The notes beneath the pieces were generated by a model. It was not told where the DNA came from. It made no database searches and saw only the letters and a program-made list of their open reading frames with translations. From an uncultured Caryophanales bacterium (lineage in GTDB: Bacteria > Bacillota_I > Bacilli_A > Izemoplasmatales > Hujiaoplasmataceae), in contig CALGNF010000053.1 of assembly GCA_937958685.1 (NCBI GenBank), positions 1-5,839 on the forward strand: a DNA stretch of 5,839 nt. The letters run 5' to 3'. Made by a program: the position numbers and the translations under genes. Below are positions 1 to 5,839 of this stretch, piece after piece. The first letter of the stretch is position 1. The number at the start of each line of letters is the position of its first letter.

Positions 1-19
1 CATTGTCTTTTTTTTTTTT
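1..19. other. Non-genomic T run beyond the end of the sequencing adapter
   Basis: Seven bases are followed by twelve consecutive T residues at 8-19, directly outside a full-length Illumina adapter. Read on the minus strand this is adapter followed by poly-A, the usual output when an Illumina read runs past the end of a short library molecule. It is instrument-derived and should be trimmed. It also supplies part of the false TAA stop at 18-20 that closes the leftmost open frame. Confidence 0.9.
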
Positions 20-77
20 ACTGCTCCCGCGCCCCCCGAGATCTCCACTCTTTCCCTCCACGCCGCTCTTCCGATCT
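20..77 (+). other. Illumina P5/TruSeq universal adapter contamination, error-rich copy
   Basis: These 58 bases align end to end, without gaps, to the 58-nt Illumina P5/TruSeq universal adapter as I remember it, finishing in CGCTCTTCCGATCT. I count nine mismatches, at 21, 24, 26, 28, 32, 35, 45, 58 and 63. Eight are A-to-C and one is G-to-C on the plus strand, which means T-to-G and C-to-G in the read that produced them. That bias is typical of low-quality Illumina base calls rather than of evolution. Genomic sequence begins at 78. The stretch must be excluded from gene calls: it adds 19 false residues to the lipoprotein. Confidence 0.97.
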
Positions 78-1661
78 GCCCCAATAGCTTGAGCTCGCGT
101 CATTGGGGATCCAGCCGAACATGTACCATTTGTCGCCGACTTGCACCAGCTGGGCGGCGCAGATGTCCTCGCCGTCGATGAACTGCTCGGGCTTCACCAG
201 CCAGTCCTCGTCGTCGATCAACGTATCGGCCTCGCCTTTGAAATACGAGAGCCGGCCGACGCCATGGACGGAGCGGGAATAGATGCTCGCGATCAGATAC
301 CAGCGGTCGCCGATCTTGACCATCTGCGGCACTTCCGGATCTTCCCGGCCCGAGGCGCCGGCATTGTCATAACGGAGCATCTCCTTGTGGGATGCCTGCC
401 AGCTGTAGGGATCATCCGCTTCCGAGGTCAACAGCCACAGGGCGGCGTCGAAGTCGCCGCCTGGGGACGTGTCGCGGCTGTAATAGGAAATATAGATGAT
501 CCGGTAGCGATCGATGTCGGGATCATAGAAGATCGCCGGATCGCGTCCGGTGGTGTTGTTCACCCGGGGAATCTCCCCGATGTTGTTCGAGGACCAATTG
601 TAAAGATCAGTGCTCTGCGAGGAATTGATGACCGTCGCGGACGCGCCGTAATAACTGATGAACTTGTCCTGATACTCGGCGATCCCCAAGACATAGTAAG
701 TGTCGATCGTCGGATACGGCTGGATCCGGGAAATCTGCTTTTCCCGGAAGAGCAACATGTTGTCGCTTTCAAGCAGCGCGGCGGAATAGCGGCCGTTGGT
801 TTCCAGATAGAACATGTAAAGTTTTCCATTGCGATAATAGGGATGCACATCCCCGATGTGGCGGGGATAAGTGTTGGGGAAGAACTCATTGTCGAAATCG
901 AAATAGAGCGAGGGTTGCCTGGCGTCCTCGTAGGCGATCACCGGACTGACGTGGGCCATGCCCGATTCCACGACGAATTGGATTCTGTCCTCAGCGAGGG
1001 CGGTGATGGCGAATTCGCCATAATGACCCTGGCTGACATCCGGAGCATAAACCATGTTCGGCGCCGCTATCGGATAGATCTTGACGCCGTTTTTGGCGAT
1101 GTGGAAGGTGGTGTCGGTCAATGCCTTGACGCTCACGGAGACCATCAGGGTGCCGCTTCTGGGGACCACGAACGTCCGCGAGACGGGCTCGGTCCCGTTA
1201 GAAAACATGATCGCGCCCTGCAAATAGGCGCTCTCATCGCCAAAACGGTTGTTGGCGACATCCGCGTTCAACAGGGCAAAGGTCGCCCCGGCTTCATAAT
1301 ACCAGTTGTTGTGGCCTTGCGCGAGCATGCCCTGATAACCCTGCGAGGCCTTGAACAGCAAGCCGCTCGGATCATGGTCGTAAGGCGTTTCGCGATCGAC
1401 GGTGTAAATGGAAGCGTATTCGGCAAGCGGATCAAGCGTCGTCGCTTCGGTTGTCGTCAAAGTCGTGGTCGCAGGCATCGTCGTCACCTCCGTCGTGGGG
1501 AAATTGGTGGTCATGGTCGTCAGAGTTGTGGTCGCAGTCGTGGTTGTGACCGCGGCCGTTGTTGGCGTGGTTGTCGTTGCGGTGTCCGAACAGGCGAGCA
1601 TGAGGCCAAAAAAGGCAAGGCAGGCGCTCATCAGGGTTGTTCGTAAAAGCAATCTAGCCAT
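78..1661 (-). CDS. Secreted lipoprotein with Thr-rich stalk, beta-sandwich module and GH32-like beta-propeller glycosidase (C-terminus missing)
   Basis: This is probably a membrane-anchored extracellular glycosidase acting on fructan-like or related sugars. Residues 1-23 form a lipoprotein signal peptide (R3 and R7, then a hydrophobic core) ending MLA-C24, a usable though not ideal lipobox. Residues 27-75 are a stalk with 30 Thr in 49 residues. Residues about 100-246 look like a carbohydrate-associated beta-sandwich (QGHNNWYY, FVVPRSGTLMVSV, IQFVVESG). Residues about 251-528 resemble the clan GH-J propeller: GDVHPYYRNGKLYMFYL with candidate nucleophile D271, GRDP with D374, REDPEVP with candidate acid/base E440, and GEDICAAQ...MFGWIPN. 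The start is ATG at 1659-1661 with GGAGGA five bases upstream, overlapping the ATPase stop by 8 nt. Genomic coding ends at residue 528; the apparent tail RSEERRGGKEW... is translated adapter. GH32 is favoured over GH43 or GH117 by the RDP and GWIP elements. The substrate is not proven. Confidence 0.8.
1437..1583 (-). repeat. Low-complexity ACN-codon tract encoding the lipoprotein Thr-rich stalk
   Basis: The tract encodes residues 27-75 of the lipoprotein, of which 30 of 49 are Thr, mixed with Ala, Val, Leu, Pro and Glu in patterns such as TTTEATT. It lies directly after the lipidated cysteine and most likely acts as an extended spacer lifting the catalytic domains off the membrane. Several different Thr codons are used, so it is a degenerate repeat rather than a perfect microsatellite. 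It can still misalign or collapse in short-read assembly. Confidence 0.85.
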
Positions 1662-1666
1662 TGTGT

Positions 1667-1672
1667 TCCTCC
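1667..1672 (-). promoter_or_regulatory. Ribosome binding site of the lipoprotein gene
   Basis: GGAGGA reads on the minus strand five bases before the ATG at 1659-1661. It lies inside the last codons of the DppF-like gene, whose TAG stop at 1654-1656 falls just after the lipoprotein start. A strong site plus an 8-nt overlap points to translational coupling, and it selects this ATG as the start. Confidence 0.8.
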
Positions 1673-2409
1673 ATTCTTTTGGTTATCGGCACGAAGGCCG
1701 GCACCTGATCCAGCCGGCAGCACTTGATTTTGCGGTTTCCGACCACGACATAGTCGACTGGTTCCTTGCAGAGCGCATCGGCGTACAGGCAGCGCTGGAA
1801 GAAGGGGCAGCCCTTTTTGGGCTTGTCCAGGGACTCCATCTCCATGCTCTTGATCGGCAGCTCCTTGTCGAGCTGCGCATAGTCGGGATCCGGGATCGGG
1901 ATCGCGCTGATCAAGGCCTGGGTGTAGGGATGCCGGGGATCGCTGATGATCTTCTCGGCGTCGCCTTCTTCCATGATTTCGCCGAGATACATGACGACGA
2001 TCCGGTTGTTTCTGGCGATATAGCGGGCGGTGGACAAATCATGGGTGATATAGACGAAGACGACACCCATCTTCCGGTTCAGATCGCTCATCAGTTTCAG
2101 GATCGAGAGCCGCAGCGAGACGTCGATCATCGAGACCGGTTCGTCGGCGACGATCAGCTTCGGTGACAACGACAGCGCCCTGGCCATCAGGATCCGCTGC
2201 CGCTGGCCGCCGGAGAGTTGATGGGGGTACTTGTCGAGGAACTGCTCCGCCGGCAGCAGGCCGACGAGTTCCAGCAAGTCGTGGAGCTTGGTATCCAGCT
2301 GCTCCGCCCGGATTTGCTTGTTGTGCGTCCTGATCGGCGCTTCCAGGGACTGCCGGATTGTCCGCACGGGATTCAGCGCGGCGTAGGAATCCTGCTGGAC
2401 GAACTGGAC

Positions 2410-2412
2410 CTA
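2410..2412 (-). other. In-frame amber codon inside the DppF-like gene
   Basis: The minus strand reads CTG CGC TAG GTC CAG TTC, so the protein would read LR-stop-VQF just before the Q-loop. As I recall, DppF homologues have Lys, Arg or a similar polar residue at this position in the pattern LR-x-x-IQ-x-VFQ. There is no frame change, and conserved sequence resumes at the next codon. Confidence 0.95.
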
Positions 2413-2696
2413 GCGCAGGTAGGTGTCGAATTCCTGACCGATCTTGATGAAGGCGTAGATGTTCTTGCCCTCGTACCGGAGTTCGCCGGAGGTTGGCTTC
2501 TGCAGGCCGGTGATGATCCTGCCGATCGTGGTCTTGCCGCAGCCTGACTCGCCGATCAAGGCGACGATCTCGCCTTCGTAGATATCGAGATTGATGTCTT
2601 TCAAGACATGGAAAAACTTCTCGCTGCGAAGCAGGGAGCCGCGTTTGGAAAAGACCATGTTGATGTTTTTCAGTTCCAGCAGTTTCTTCATCGGGG

Positions 2697-2700
2697 CCTC
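2697..2700 (-). promoter_or_regulatory. Short ribosome binding site of the DppF-like gene
   Basis: GAGG on the minus strand sits five bases before the ATG at 2689-2691 and overlaps the TGA stop (2699-2701) of the DppD-like gene. It is short but well placed, consistent with coupled translation of the two ATPase subunits. Confidence 0.55.
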
Positions 2701-3685
2701 ACTGTTTGGCCAAGTGGCATTTCACGAGGTGCTCGCCCAGTTTGTGGTCTTCGGGTTCCTGCAATTTGCAGATCTCCATGCACCGGTCGCACCGGGGATG
2801 GAAGATGCAACCCGCAGGCAGGTTGCGGATGTCGGGAGGCGAACCCTTGATCGGTTTCATCTTGTCGATATCGGATAGCAAAGACGGCGTCGATTCGATC
2901 AAACCCTTGGAATAAGGATGGCGTTTTTCCTTGAAGACTTCCCTCACGGTCCCGTATTCCATCAGCTTGCCGCCGTACATCACGGCGACATAGTCCGCGA
3001 ATTCGGCGACGACGCCGATGTCGTGGGTGAGGAGGAGCATGCTGATGCCGAGCTCGACATTGATGCGCTTCAGGATCTTGAAGATATAGCCCTGGATGAT
3101 GACATCGAGCGCCGTCGTCGGCTCGTCCAGGATGATCAGTTTCGGATCGAGCAACAGGCTGAAGGCGATCATCACCCGCTGCTTCATGCCGCCCGAGAGC
3201 TCATGCGGATACATCGGCATGATCCGCTCGGGATCGAGATTGACGAAATTGAGCAATTCGATGGTTTTCTGCTTCGCCTGCCTGATCGCCGCCTGCCTTG
3301 GTGTCTTGCGGTTATGGACGAGGAAGGTCTCCTCGAACTGCTTGTAGACGGTCATGATCGGGTTCATGGCGCTTTGGGCGCCCTGGAAGACCATCGAGAC
3401 CTCGCGCCAGCGGAAGGCGTTCAGTTCATGTTCCCTGAGCTTGGTCACGGCGACGGGCTTGTCGTTGCCATAATAGAGGACGGTGCCGGATTCGACGACT
3501 CCCGGAGTCGAGATGACCTCGAGGATGCTGGTGGCGAGGGTTGTCTTGCCGCTGCCGGATTCGCCGACCAGCGCGGTCACCTTGCCCCGCTTGATCGGCA
3601 GGGTGACGTCGGCGACGGCGCGGAGCGCGTATTTGCGCAGGCGGTAATCGATCGTGAGATGGTTGAGTTCGACGATGTTATCCAT
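2699..3685 (-). CDS. DppD/OppD-type ABC transporter ATP-binding protein
   Basis: This is a nucleotide-binding subunit of a peptide/oligosaccharide-type ABC importer, hydrolysing ATP at the inner face of the membrane. At 328 residues it has the family's usual length. Visible motifs are Walker [10 protein letters not shown] at 41-49, Q-loop [11 protein letters not shown] with Q101, signature LSGGMKQR at 163-170, Walker B LIILDE at 183-188 with E188 as the catalytic carboxylate, D-loop TALD, and H-loop H221. The C-terminal oligopeptide-type extension contains GCIFHPRC with Cys 293, 299, 302, 306 and 323, the arrangement linked to an iron-sulfur cluster in some family members. The ATG at 3683-3685 follows the DppC-like stop by one base. 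Only a weak GGGTGA-like sequence lies upstream, so translation is probably coupled. All catalytic residues are intact, unlike the neighbouring DppF-like frame. The transported substrate cannot be read from this subunit. Confidence 0.96.
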   Translation of the reverse strand: MDNIVELNHLTIDYRLRKYALRAVADVTLPIKRGKVTALVGESGSGKTTLATSILEVISTPGVVESGTVLYYGNDKPVAVTKLREHELNAFRWREVSMVFQGAQSAMNPIMTVYKQFEETFLVHNRKTPRQAAIRQAKQKTIELLNFVNLDPERIMPMYPHELSGGMKQRVMIAFSLLLDPKLIILDEPTTALDVIIQGYIFKILKRINVELGISMLLLTHDIGVVAEFADYVAVMYGGKLMEYGTVREVFKEKRHPYSKGLIESTPSLLSDIDKMKPIKGSPPDIRNLPAGCIFHPRCDRCMEICKLQEPEDHKLGEHLVKCHLAKQ

Positions 3686-3686
3686 C

Positions 3687-4595
3687 TCACATCACCCGCA
3701 ATCTGGGATTCAAGGTATCGTCGAGTCCCTTGGAGAGCACGATCACGCCGAGTTGGAAGATGGCGATGCACAGAATCGGGGCGAACAGCCACATATAGCT
3801 GTTGGGATTGATCAGGGCGCCGTTGTTCTTGGCCGAGGTCAAGATCGCGCCCCAGTTGGTCGGTTCGAAGGAGGCCACCCCGAGCAGCATCAGACCGACG
3901 CTCCCGGTGATCGCGTTTTTCATGACGATGATGAAATTGATCAGGATATAGGAGCCGACGTTGGGCAGGAGTTCCTTGAAGATGATGTGGCCGCGGCTCA
4001 TCTTCATCACCTTGCAGATCTGGATGAAGTCGCGTTCCTTGAGGGAGATGATCTGCGAGCGGATCGAGCGGCACATCCCCGCCCAGCTGAAAATCATCAA
4101 GATCAGCGCGAAAGTGAGGGGATTGTCGACGGTGAAGAGCGCCGCCAGGATCAAAAACACCGGCAGGCTGGGGATCGTCAGGAAGACGTTCGTGAGAAAT
4201 AAGATGAACTTGTCGATGAAGCCGCCGACGATGCCCGAGAACATCCCGAGGATCAAGGCGAGGACCACCGAGAACGTCGCCGCGAGAAAGGCGATCGAGA
4301 GCACGTCCGAAGTTCCGGCGACGATCTGCCGGAAGATGTCCCGACCCCACAGGTCGGTGCCGAAGGGATGCGTCCATGATGGCGGGAGCAACTGGTCAAG
4401 CATCGAGATGTCGGTGCTGTAGGGGAAGATGAAGGGACCGAAAAGCCCAAGAATGATGAAAAACAGGAGCACCGACGTTCCGAACACCGATTTGGGATTG
4501 CCGAAAAAGACCTTCCCCAGTCCATTCAGGAACTTCAGCATCTTGTGCACGAGGTTTATGAGCGCCTGCCGCCCTGCCTGAAGTCTCTCGTTCAT
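3687..4595 (-). CDS. DppC/OppC-type ABC transporter permease
   Basis: This is the second membrane subunit of the importer. Its 302 residues match the DppC type: an N-terminal cytoplasmic stretch, one hydrophobic segment at about 38-58, the family motif HPFGTDLWGRD at 76-86 in the first external region, then further membrane segments at about 98-118, 128-153, 160-176, 215-240 and 265-288. The cytoplasmic coupling helix (EAA-type loop) is around 185-212, from KERDFIQICKVMKMS to KELLPN. Near the C-terminus come NWGAIL at 248-252 and the typical ending LDDTLNPRLR. The start ATG (4593-4595) is one base after the DppB-like stop and has a strong AGGAGG ten bases upstream inside that gene. The gene ends in TGA. 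The family assignment is firm; specificity for peptides, metals or oligosaccharides is not visible. Confidence 0.95.
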   Translation of the reverse strand: MNERLQAGRQALINLVHKMLKFLNGLGKVFFGNPKSVFGTSVLLFFIILGLFGPFIFPYSTDISMLDQLLPPSWTHPFGTDLWGRDIFRQIVAGTSDVLSIAFLAATFSVVLALILGMFSGIVGGFIDKFILFLTNVFLTIPSLPVFLILAALFTVDNPLTFALILMIFSWAGMCRSIRSQIISLKERDFIQICKVMKMSRGHIIFKELLPNVGSYILINFIIVMKNAITGSVGLMLLGVASFEPTNWGAILTSAKNNGALINPNSYMWLFAPILCIAIFQLGVIVLSKGLDDTLNPRLRVM

Positions 4596-4596
4596 C

Positions 4597-5649
4597 TCAG
4601 GCGCTCCTCCTGATCCTTGGATCGACGATCGAGTAGATCGTATCGGCGATCAGGTTGACGCCGATCACGATCACGCTCACAAACAGCAAAATCCCCTGGA
4701 CGACGTAGTAATCGCGTTCGACGATCGCTTGCGAAAACGCCAGGCCGATGCCCGGATAGTTGAAGATCGATTCCATCAGCGGCGCGCCGCCGAACATGAC
4801 GCCAAAGGAGATCGCAAGCTGCGTCACGAGCGGCAGGATCGCGTTGCGCTTCAAATAACGTCTCACGATGAGGCGCTTGGGCAGCCCCCTGGCCCGGGCG
4901 GCGTTGATGTAATCCTCGCCGAGAACGCCAAGAGCGCTCCCCTGCATCTGCATCGTCCAAAAGGAAAGCTGCGAAAAGACGTATGCCGCGATCGGCAGCG
5001 TCGCATAGAACAACAGGCTGAGAATGAAAGGCAGCGTGAAACCGGGCAAAATCATCGCGTCGTACGCGCCCTGGTTGGGAAACCAGGCCAGGCGGAACGC
5101 GAAGACCGTGATCAGGATCAGCGCGAAGATGTAATCCGGGATCGAATTGGAGACGACGATATAGCCGTCGAGCACCTTCGCCCCGATCGTATTGCGCCTC
5201 CAGGTCGTCCTTGATCCGAAAAAAGTCCCGAGCACGAAACTCACCGCCAGCGAGATCGAGGAGACGAACAACGTCCGCGGCAACAATTCTTTCAGGATCA
5301 GATTGACGCTCTTGGCGTTGTTCTTGATGGAAATCCCGAGGTTGCCTTGCGCCAGTTGCTGGATGTACGCCCAGAAACGCTCGAACAGCGGGGCATCCGG
5401 ATCATAATTCAGCATCTGCTTGGCGAGAATCATCGCCTGTTCAAGCGAGATGCGCCTTTGGATCGACAGCTGCATCGCAAACGAATCGATCACGGTTCCC
5501 GGCATGTTCACGATCAAGATGAAACTCAGGATCACGACCGCGCACAAAGTCAAAATCGAGATTCCGAGTTTCATGAAGAAATAGCGGAACTGAAACAAAA
5601 ACAGCCAGATTCTTTTCAGTACCCGTTTGACGGCGTCCATGTTCGGCAT
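4597..5649 (-). CDS. DppB/OppB-type ABC transporter permease
   Basis: This is the first membrane subunit of the importer, forming the translocation channel with the DppC-like protein. From the first ATG it is 350 residues. The layout is typical of DppB: a membrane segment at about 28-48 ending NMPG, a large external loop at about 49-124 containing GNLGIS, then segments at about 125-145, 163-185, 205-228, 272-290 and 318-340. The coupling loop GEDYINAARARGLP lies at 244-257, followed by the conserved ESIFNYPGIG at 293-302 and the C-terminal DPRIR. Start choice: the AAGGGGG ribosome site abuts the first ATG (5647-5649) with no spacing, but sits nine bases before the second ATG at 5638-5640. The protein therefore probably begins at Met4 and has 347 residues. 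It is the first transporter gene after the putative promoter at 5693-5721. Confidence 0.95.
   Translation of the reverse strand: MPNMDAVKRVLKRIWLFLFQFRYFFMKLGISILTLCAVVILSFILIVNMPGTVIDSFAMQLSIQRRISLEQAMILAKQMLNYDPDAPLFERFWAYIQQLAQGNLGISIKNNAKSVNLILKELLPRTLFVSSISLAVSFVLGTFFGSRTTWRRNTIGAKVLDGYIVVSNSIPDYIFALILITVFAFRLAWFPNQGAYDAMILPGFTLPFILSLLFYATLPIAAYVFSQLSFWTMQMQGSALGVLGEDYINAARARGLPKRLIVRRYLKRNAILPLVTQLAISFGVMFGGAPLMESIFNYPGIGLAFSQAIVERDYYVVQGILLFVSVIVIGVNLIADTIYSIVDPRIRRSA
4606..4611 (-). promoter_or_regulatory. Ribosome binding site of the DppC-like permease gene
   Basis: A perfect AGGAGG on the minus strand encodes the two Arg codons near the end of the DppB-like protein and lies ten bases before the ATG at 4593-4595. 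Together with the one-base gap between the genes it supports coupled translation. Confidence 0.8.
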
Positions 5650-5656
5650 CCCCCTT
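5650..5656 (-). promoter_or_regulatory. Ribosome binding site that selects the second ATG of the DppB-like gene
   Basis: AAGGGGG on the minus strand touches the ATG at 5647-5649 directly, which is too close for initiation there. It is nine bases from the in-frame ATG at 5638-5640, a workable distance. This favours a start at 5640, three codons downstream of the longest open frame. Confidence 0.6.
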
Positions 5657-5692
5657 GGGAAAACATCGTCGACAATTCCAGATGCTATGAAT

Positions 5693-5721
5693 ATTATCCT
5701 ACATTAGTCATTATTATTCAA
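5693..5721 (-). promoter_or_regulatory. Putative sigma-70/SigA-type promoter for the transporter operon
   Basis: On the minus strand TTGAAT (5716-5721) and GATAAT (5693-5698) are separated by exactly 17 bases. They match the -35 consensus in four of six positions and the -10 consensus in five of six. The site lies in an AT-rich patch and overlaps the 3' end of the upstream reading frame, with transcription predicted to begin near 5686 and the first ribosome site 30 bases further on. Such matches arise by chance in AT-rich DNA, so this is a prediction only. Confidence 0.45.
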
Positions 5722-5796
5722 GTTGTCCCAGTCGATAAAGGAGGCAGCGTAACTGAAAGCGATGTTGAGTTTGCCAAAAGCGTAGAAATCGGTCAG
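5704..5796 (-). CDS. C-terminal end of an unidentified upstream gene (partial)
   Basis: An open frame enters from the contig edge and ends at TAA 5704-5706, giving 30 codons before the adapter. The peptide reads LTDFYAFGKLNIAF, then SYAASFIDWDNLNNND. Its mixed aromatic and small-residue composition looks more protein-like than the frame beginning two bases earlier, which ends at TAA nearby and is rich in Arg, Gln and Leu. I do not recognise the family. In operons of this type the substrate-binding lipoprotein often lies just before the DppB-like gene, so that is one possible identity, but nothing in these 30 residues proves it. The stop is 54 bases from the next gene's first ATG. Confidence 0.5.
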   Translation of the reverse strand: MTDFYAFGKLNIAFSYAASFIDWDNLNNND

Positions 5797-5839
5797 AGAT
5801 CGGAAGAGCGTCGTGTAGGGAAAGAGTGTAGATCTCGGT
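5797..5839 (-). other. Illumina TruSeq adapter contamination, clean copy
   Basis: The last 43 bases begin AGATCGGAAGAGCGTCGTG and match, base for base as I recall it, the reverse complement of the TruSeq universal adapter. This is the same adapter as at 20-77 in the opposite orientation. Genomic sequence therefore ends at 5796, and any frame reading through this point is artificial. Confidence 0.98.

Larger units (their letters stand above)
1654..2691 (-). pseudogene. DppF/OppF-type ABC transporter ATP-binding protein interrupted by one in-frame TAG
   Basis: This is the second nucleotide-binding subunit of the importer, cytoplasmic, pairing with the DppD-like subunit to power uptake. The frame from ATG 2689-2691 to TAG 1654-1656 spans 345 codons, normal for the family, with a single TAG at codon 94. 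Both sides stay in the same frame and all motifs are present: Walker [10 protein letters not shown] at 47-55, Q-loop VQFVQQD with Q100, signature LSGGQRQR at 159-166, Walker B LIVADEP at 179-185, D-loop SMID, H-loop H217, then the C-terminal oligopeptide-type region with Cys 295, 301, 308, 324 and 325. As written, translation gives 93 residues with Walker A only. A GTG at 2365-2367 could begin a 237-residue remainder, but it has no ribosome site and lacks Walker A. The start lies 7 nt after the previous stop, with GAGG at 2697-2700. The lesion may be a real mutation or a consensus error, since one base change from AAG or CAG creates it. Confidence 0.85.

Noticed and set aside
1437..1583. Trinucleotide-like tract as a CRISPR array or regulatory repeat.
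   Set aside because: There are no regular spacers or direct repeats. It is coding sequence for a Thr-rich stalk that uses mixed ACN codons.
141..1646. Long plus-strand open frame (501 codons) opposite the lipoprotein gene.
   Set aside because: It is a shadow produced by the codon bias of the minus-strand gene: no recognisable domain, Arg/Gly-rich composition towards its end, and the minus-strand frame has a signal peptide, a ribosome site and conserved motifs.
1654..2367. A separate 237-residue ATPase gene starting at GTG 2365-2367.
   Set aside because: It lacks Walker A, has no ribosome site, and is the in-frame continuation of the 93-codon segment upstream; the stretch between them encodes a normal Q-loop.
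2410..2412. TAG read as an amino acid across the genome (alternative code or pyrrolysine).
   Set aside because: The same gene uses TAG as its natural end at 1654-1656, at the expected family length and overlapping the next gene's start. Site-specific suppression is not excluded, but there is no evidence for it here.
2918..3811. Plus-strand open frame (297 codons) opposite the DppD-like ATPase, with other plus-strand frames opposite the permeases.
   Set aside because: These lie wholly opposite well-conserved ABC transporter genes and are low in credible protein features. They are antisense shadows.
1..5839. Matching inverted sequences at the two ends, resembling terminal inverted repeats of a linear element or transposon.
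   Set aside because: They are the two orientations of an Illumina adapter, with sequencing-type errors in one copy and a T run outside it. There is no transposase or target duplication.

Overview
The window is an unscreened assembly contig. Genuine genomic sequence runs only from 78 to 5796. Both ends are Illumina library adapter: 20-77 is a full-length but error-rich P5/TruSeq universal adapter, preceded by a 12-base T run, and 5797-5839 is a clean reverse-complement copy. The adapter supplies the last 19 codons and the stop of the leftmost open frame, so that gene is cut by the contig edge and does not end there.

All genes lie on the minus strand and read right to left as one tightly packed operon. 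(1) 5704-5796 is the last 30 codons of an unidentified upstream gene. (2) A putative sigma-70-type promoter at 5693-5721 overlaps the end of that gene. (3) 4597-5649 is a DppB/OppB-type permease. (4) 3687-4595 is a DppC/OppC-type permease. (5) 2699-3685 is a DppD/OppD-type ATPase. (6) 1654-2691 is a DppF/OppF-type ATPase whose frame is broken by one in-frame TAG at 2410-2412. (7) 78-1661 is a secreted lipoprotein with a Thr-rich stalk, a beta-sandwich module and a GH32-like five-bladed beta-propeller, truncated at residue 528. Each junction inside the operon is a 1-nt gap, a 7-nt gap or an 8-nt overlap, and most starts have a Shine-Dalgarno sequence placed inside the preceding gene, so translational coupling is likely.

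The four transport genes make one complete peptide/nickel/oligosaccharide (PepT-family) ABC importer: two membrane subunits and two nucleotide-binding subunits. Its substrate-binding protein is not in the window. The coupled surface glycosidase suggests that the importer takes up oligosaccharides, perhaps fructan-derived, released outside the cell. This is inference from context. The family's default label of peptide transporter should not be copied over uncritically.

The organism is a bacterium using TGA as a stop (three of the transporter genes end in TGA and the Trp codons I checked are TGG), so it does not use the Mycoplasma code. Coding sequence looks moderately GC-rich by eye. AGGAGG-type ribosome sites and a lipoprotein with a Thr-rich stalk fit Bacillota or code-11 relatives of the Mollicutes, but this placement is weak. 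I found no RNA genes, CRISPR arrays, insertion sequences or transposases, and no stretch over 300 bases without a gene. Nothing here is clearly a new system. The points most worth checking are the amber codon, the glycosidase-transporter pairing and the adapter ends.
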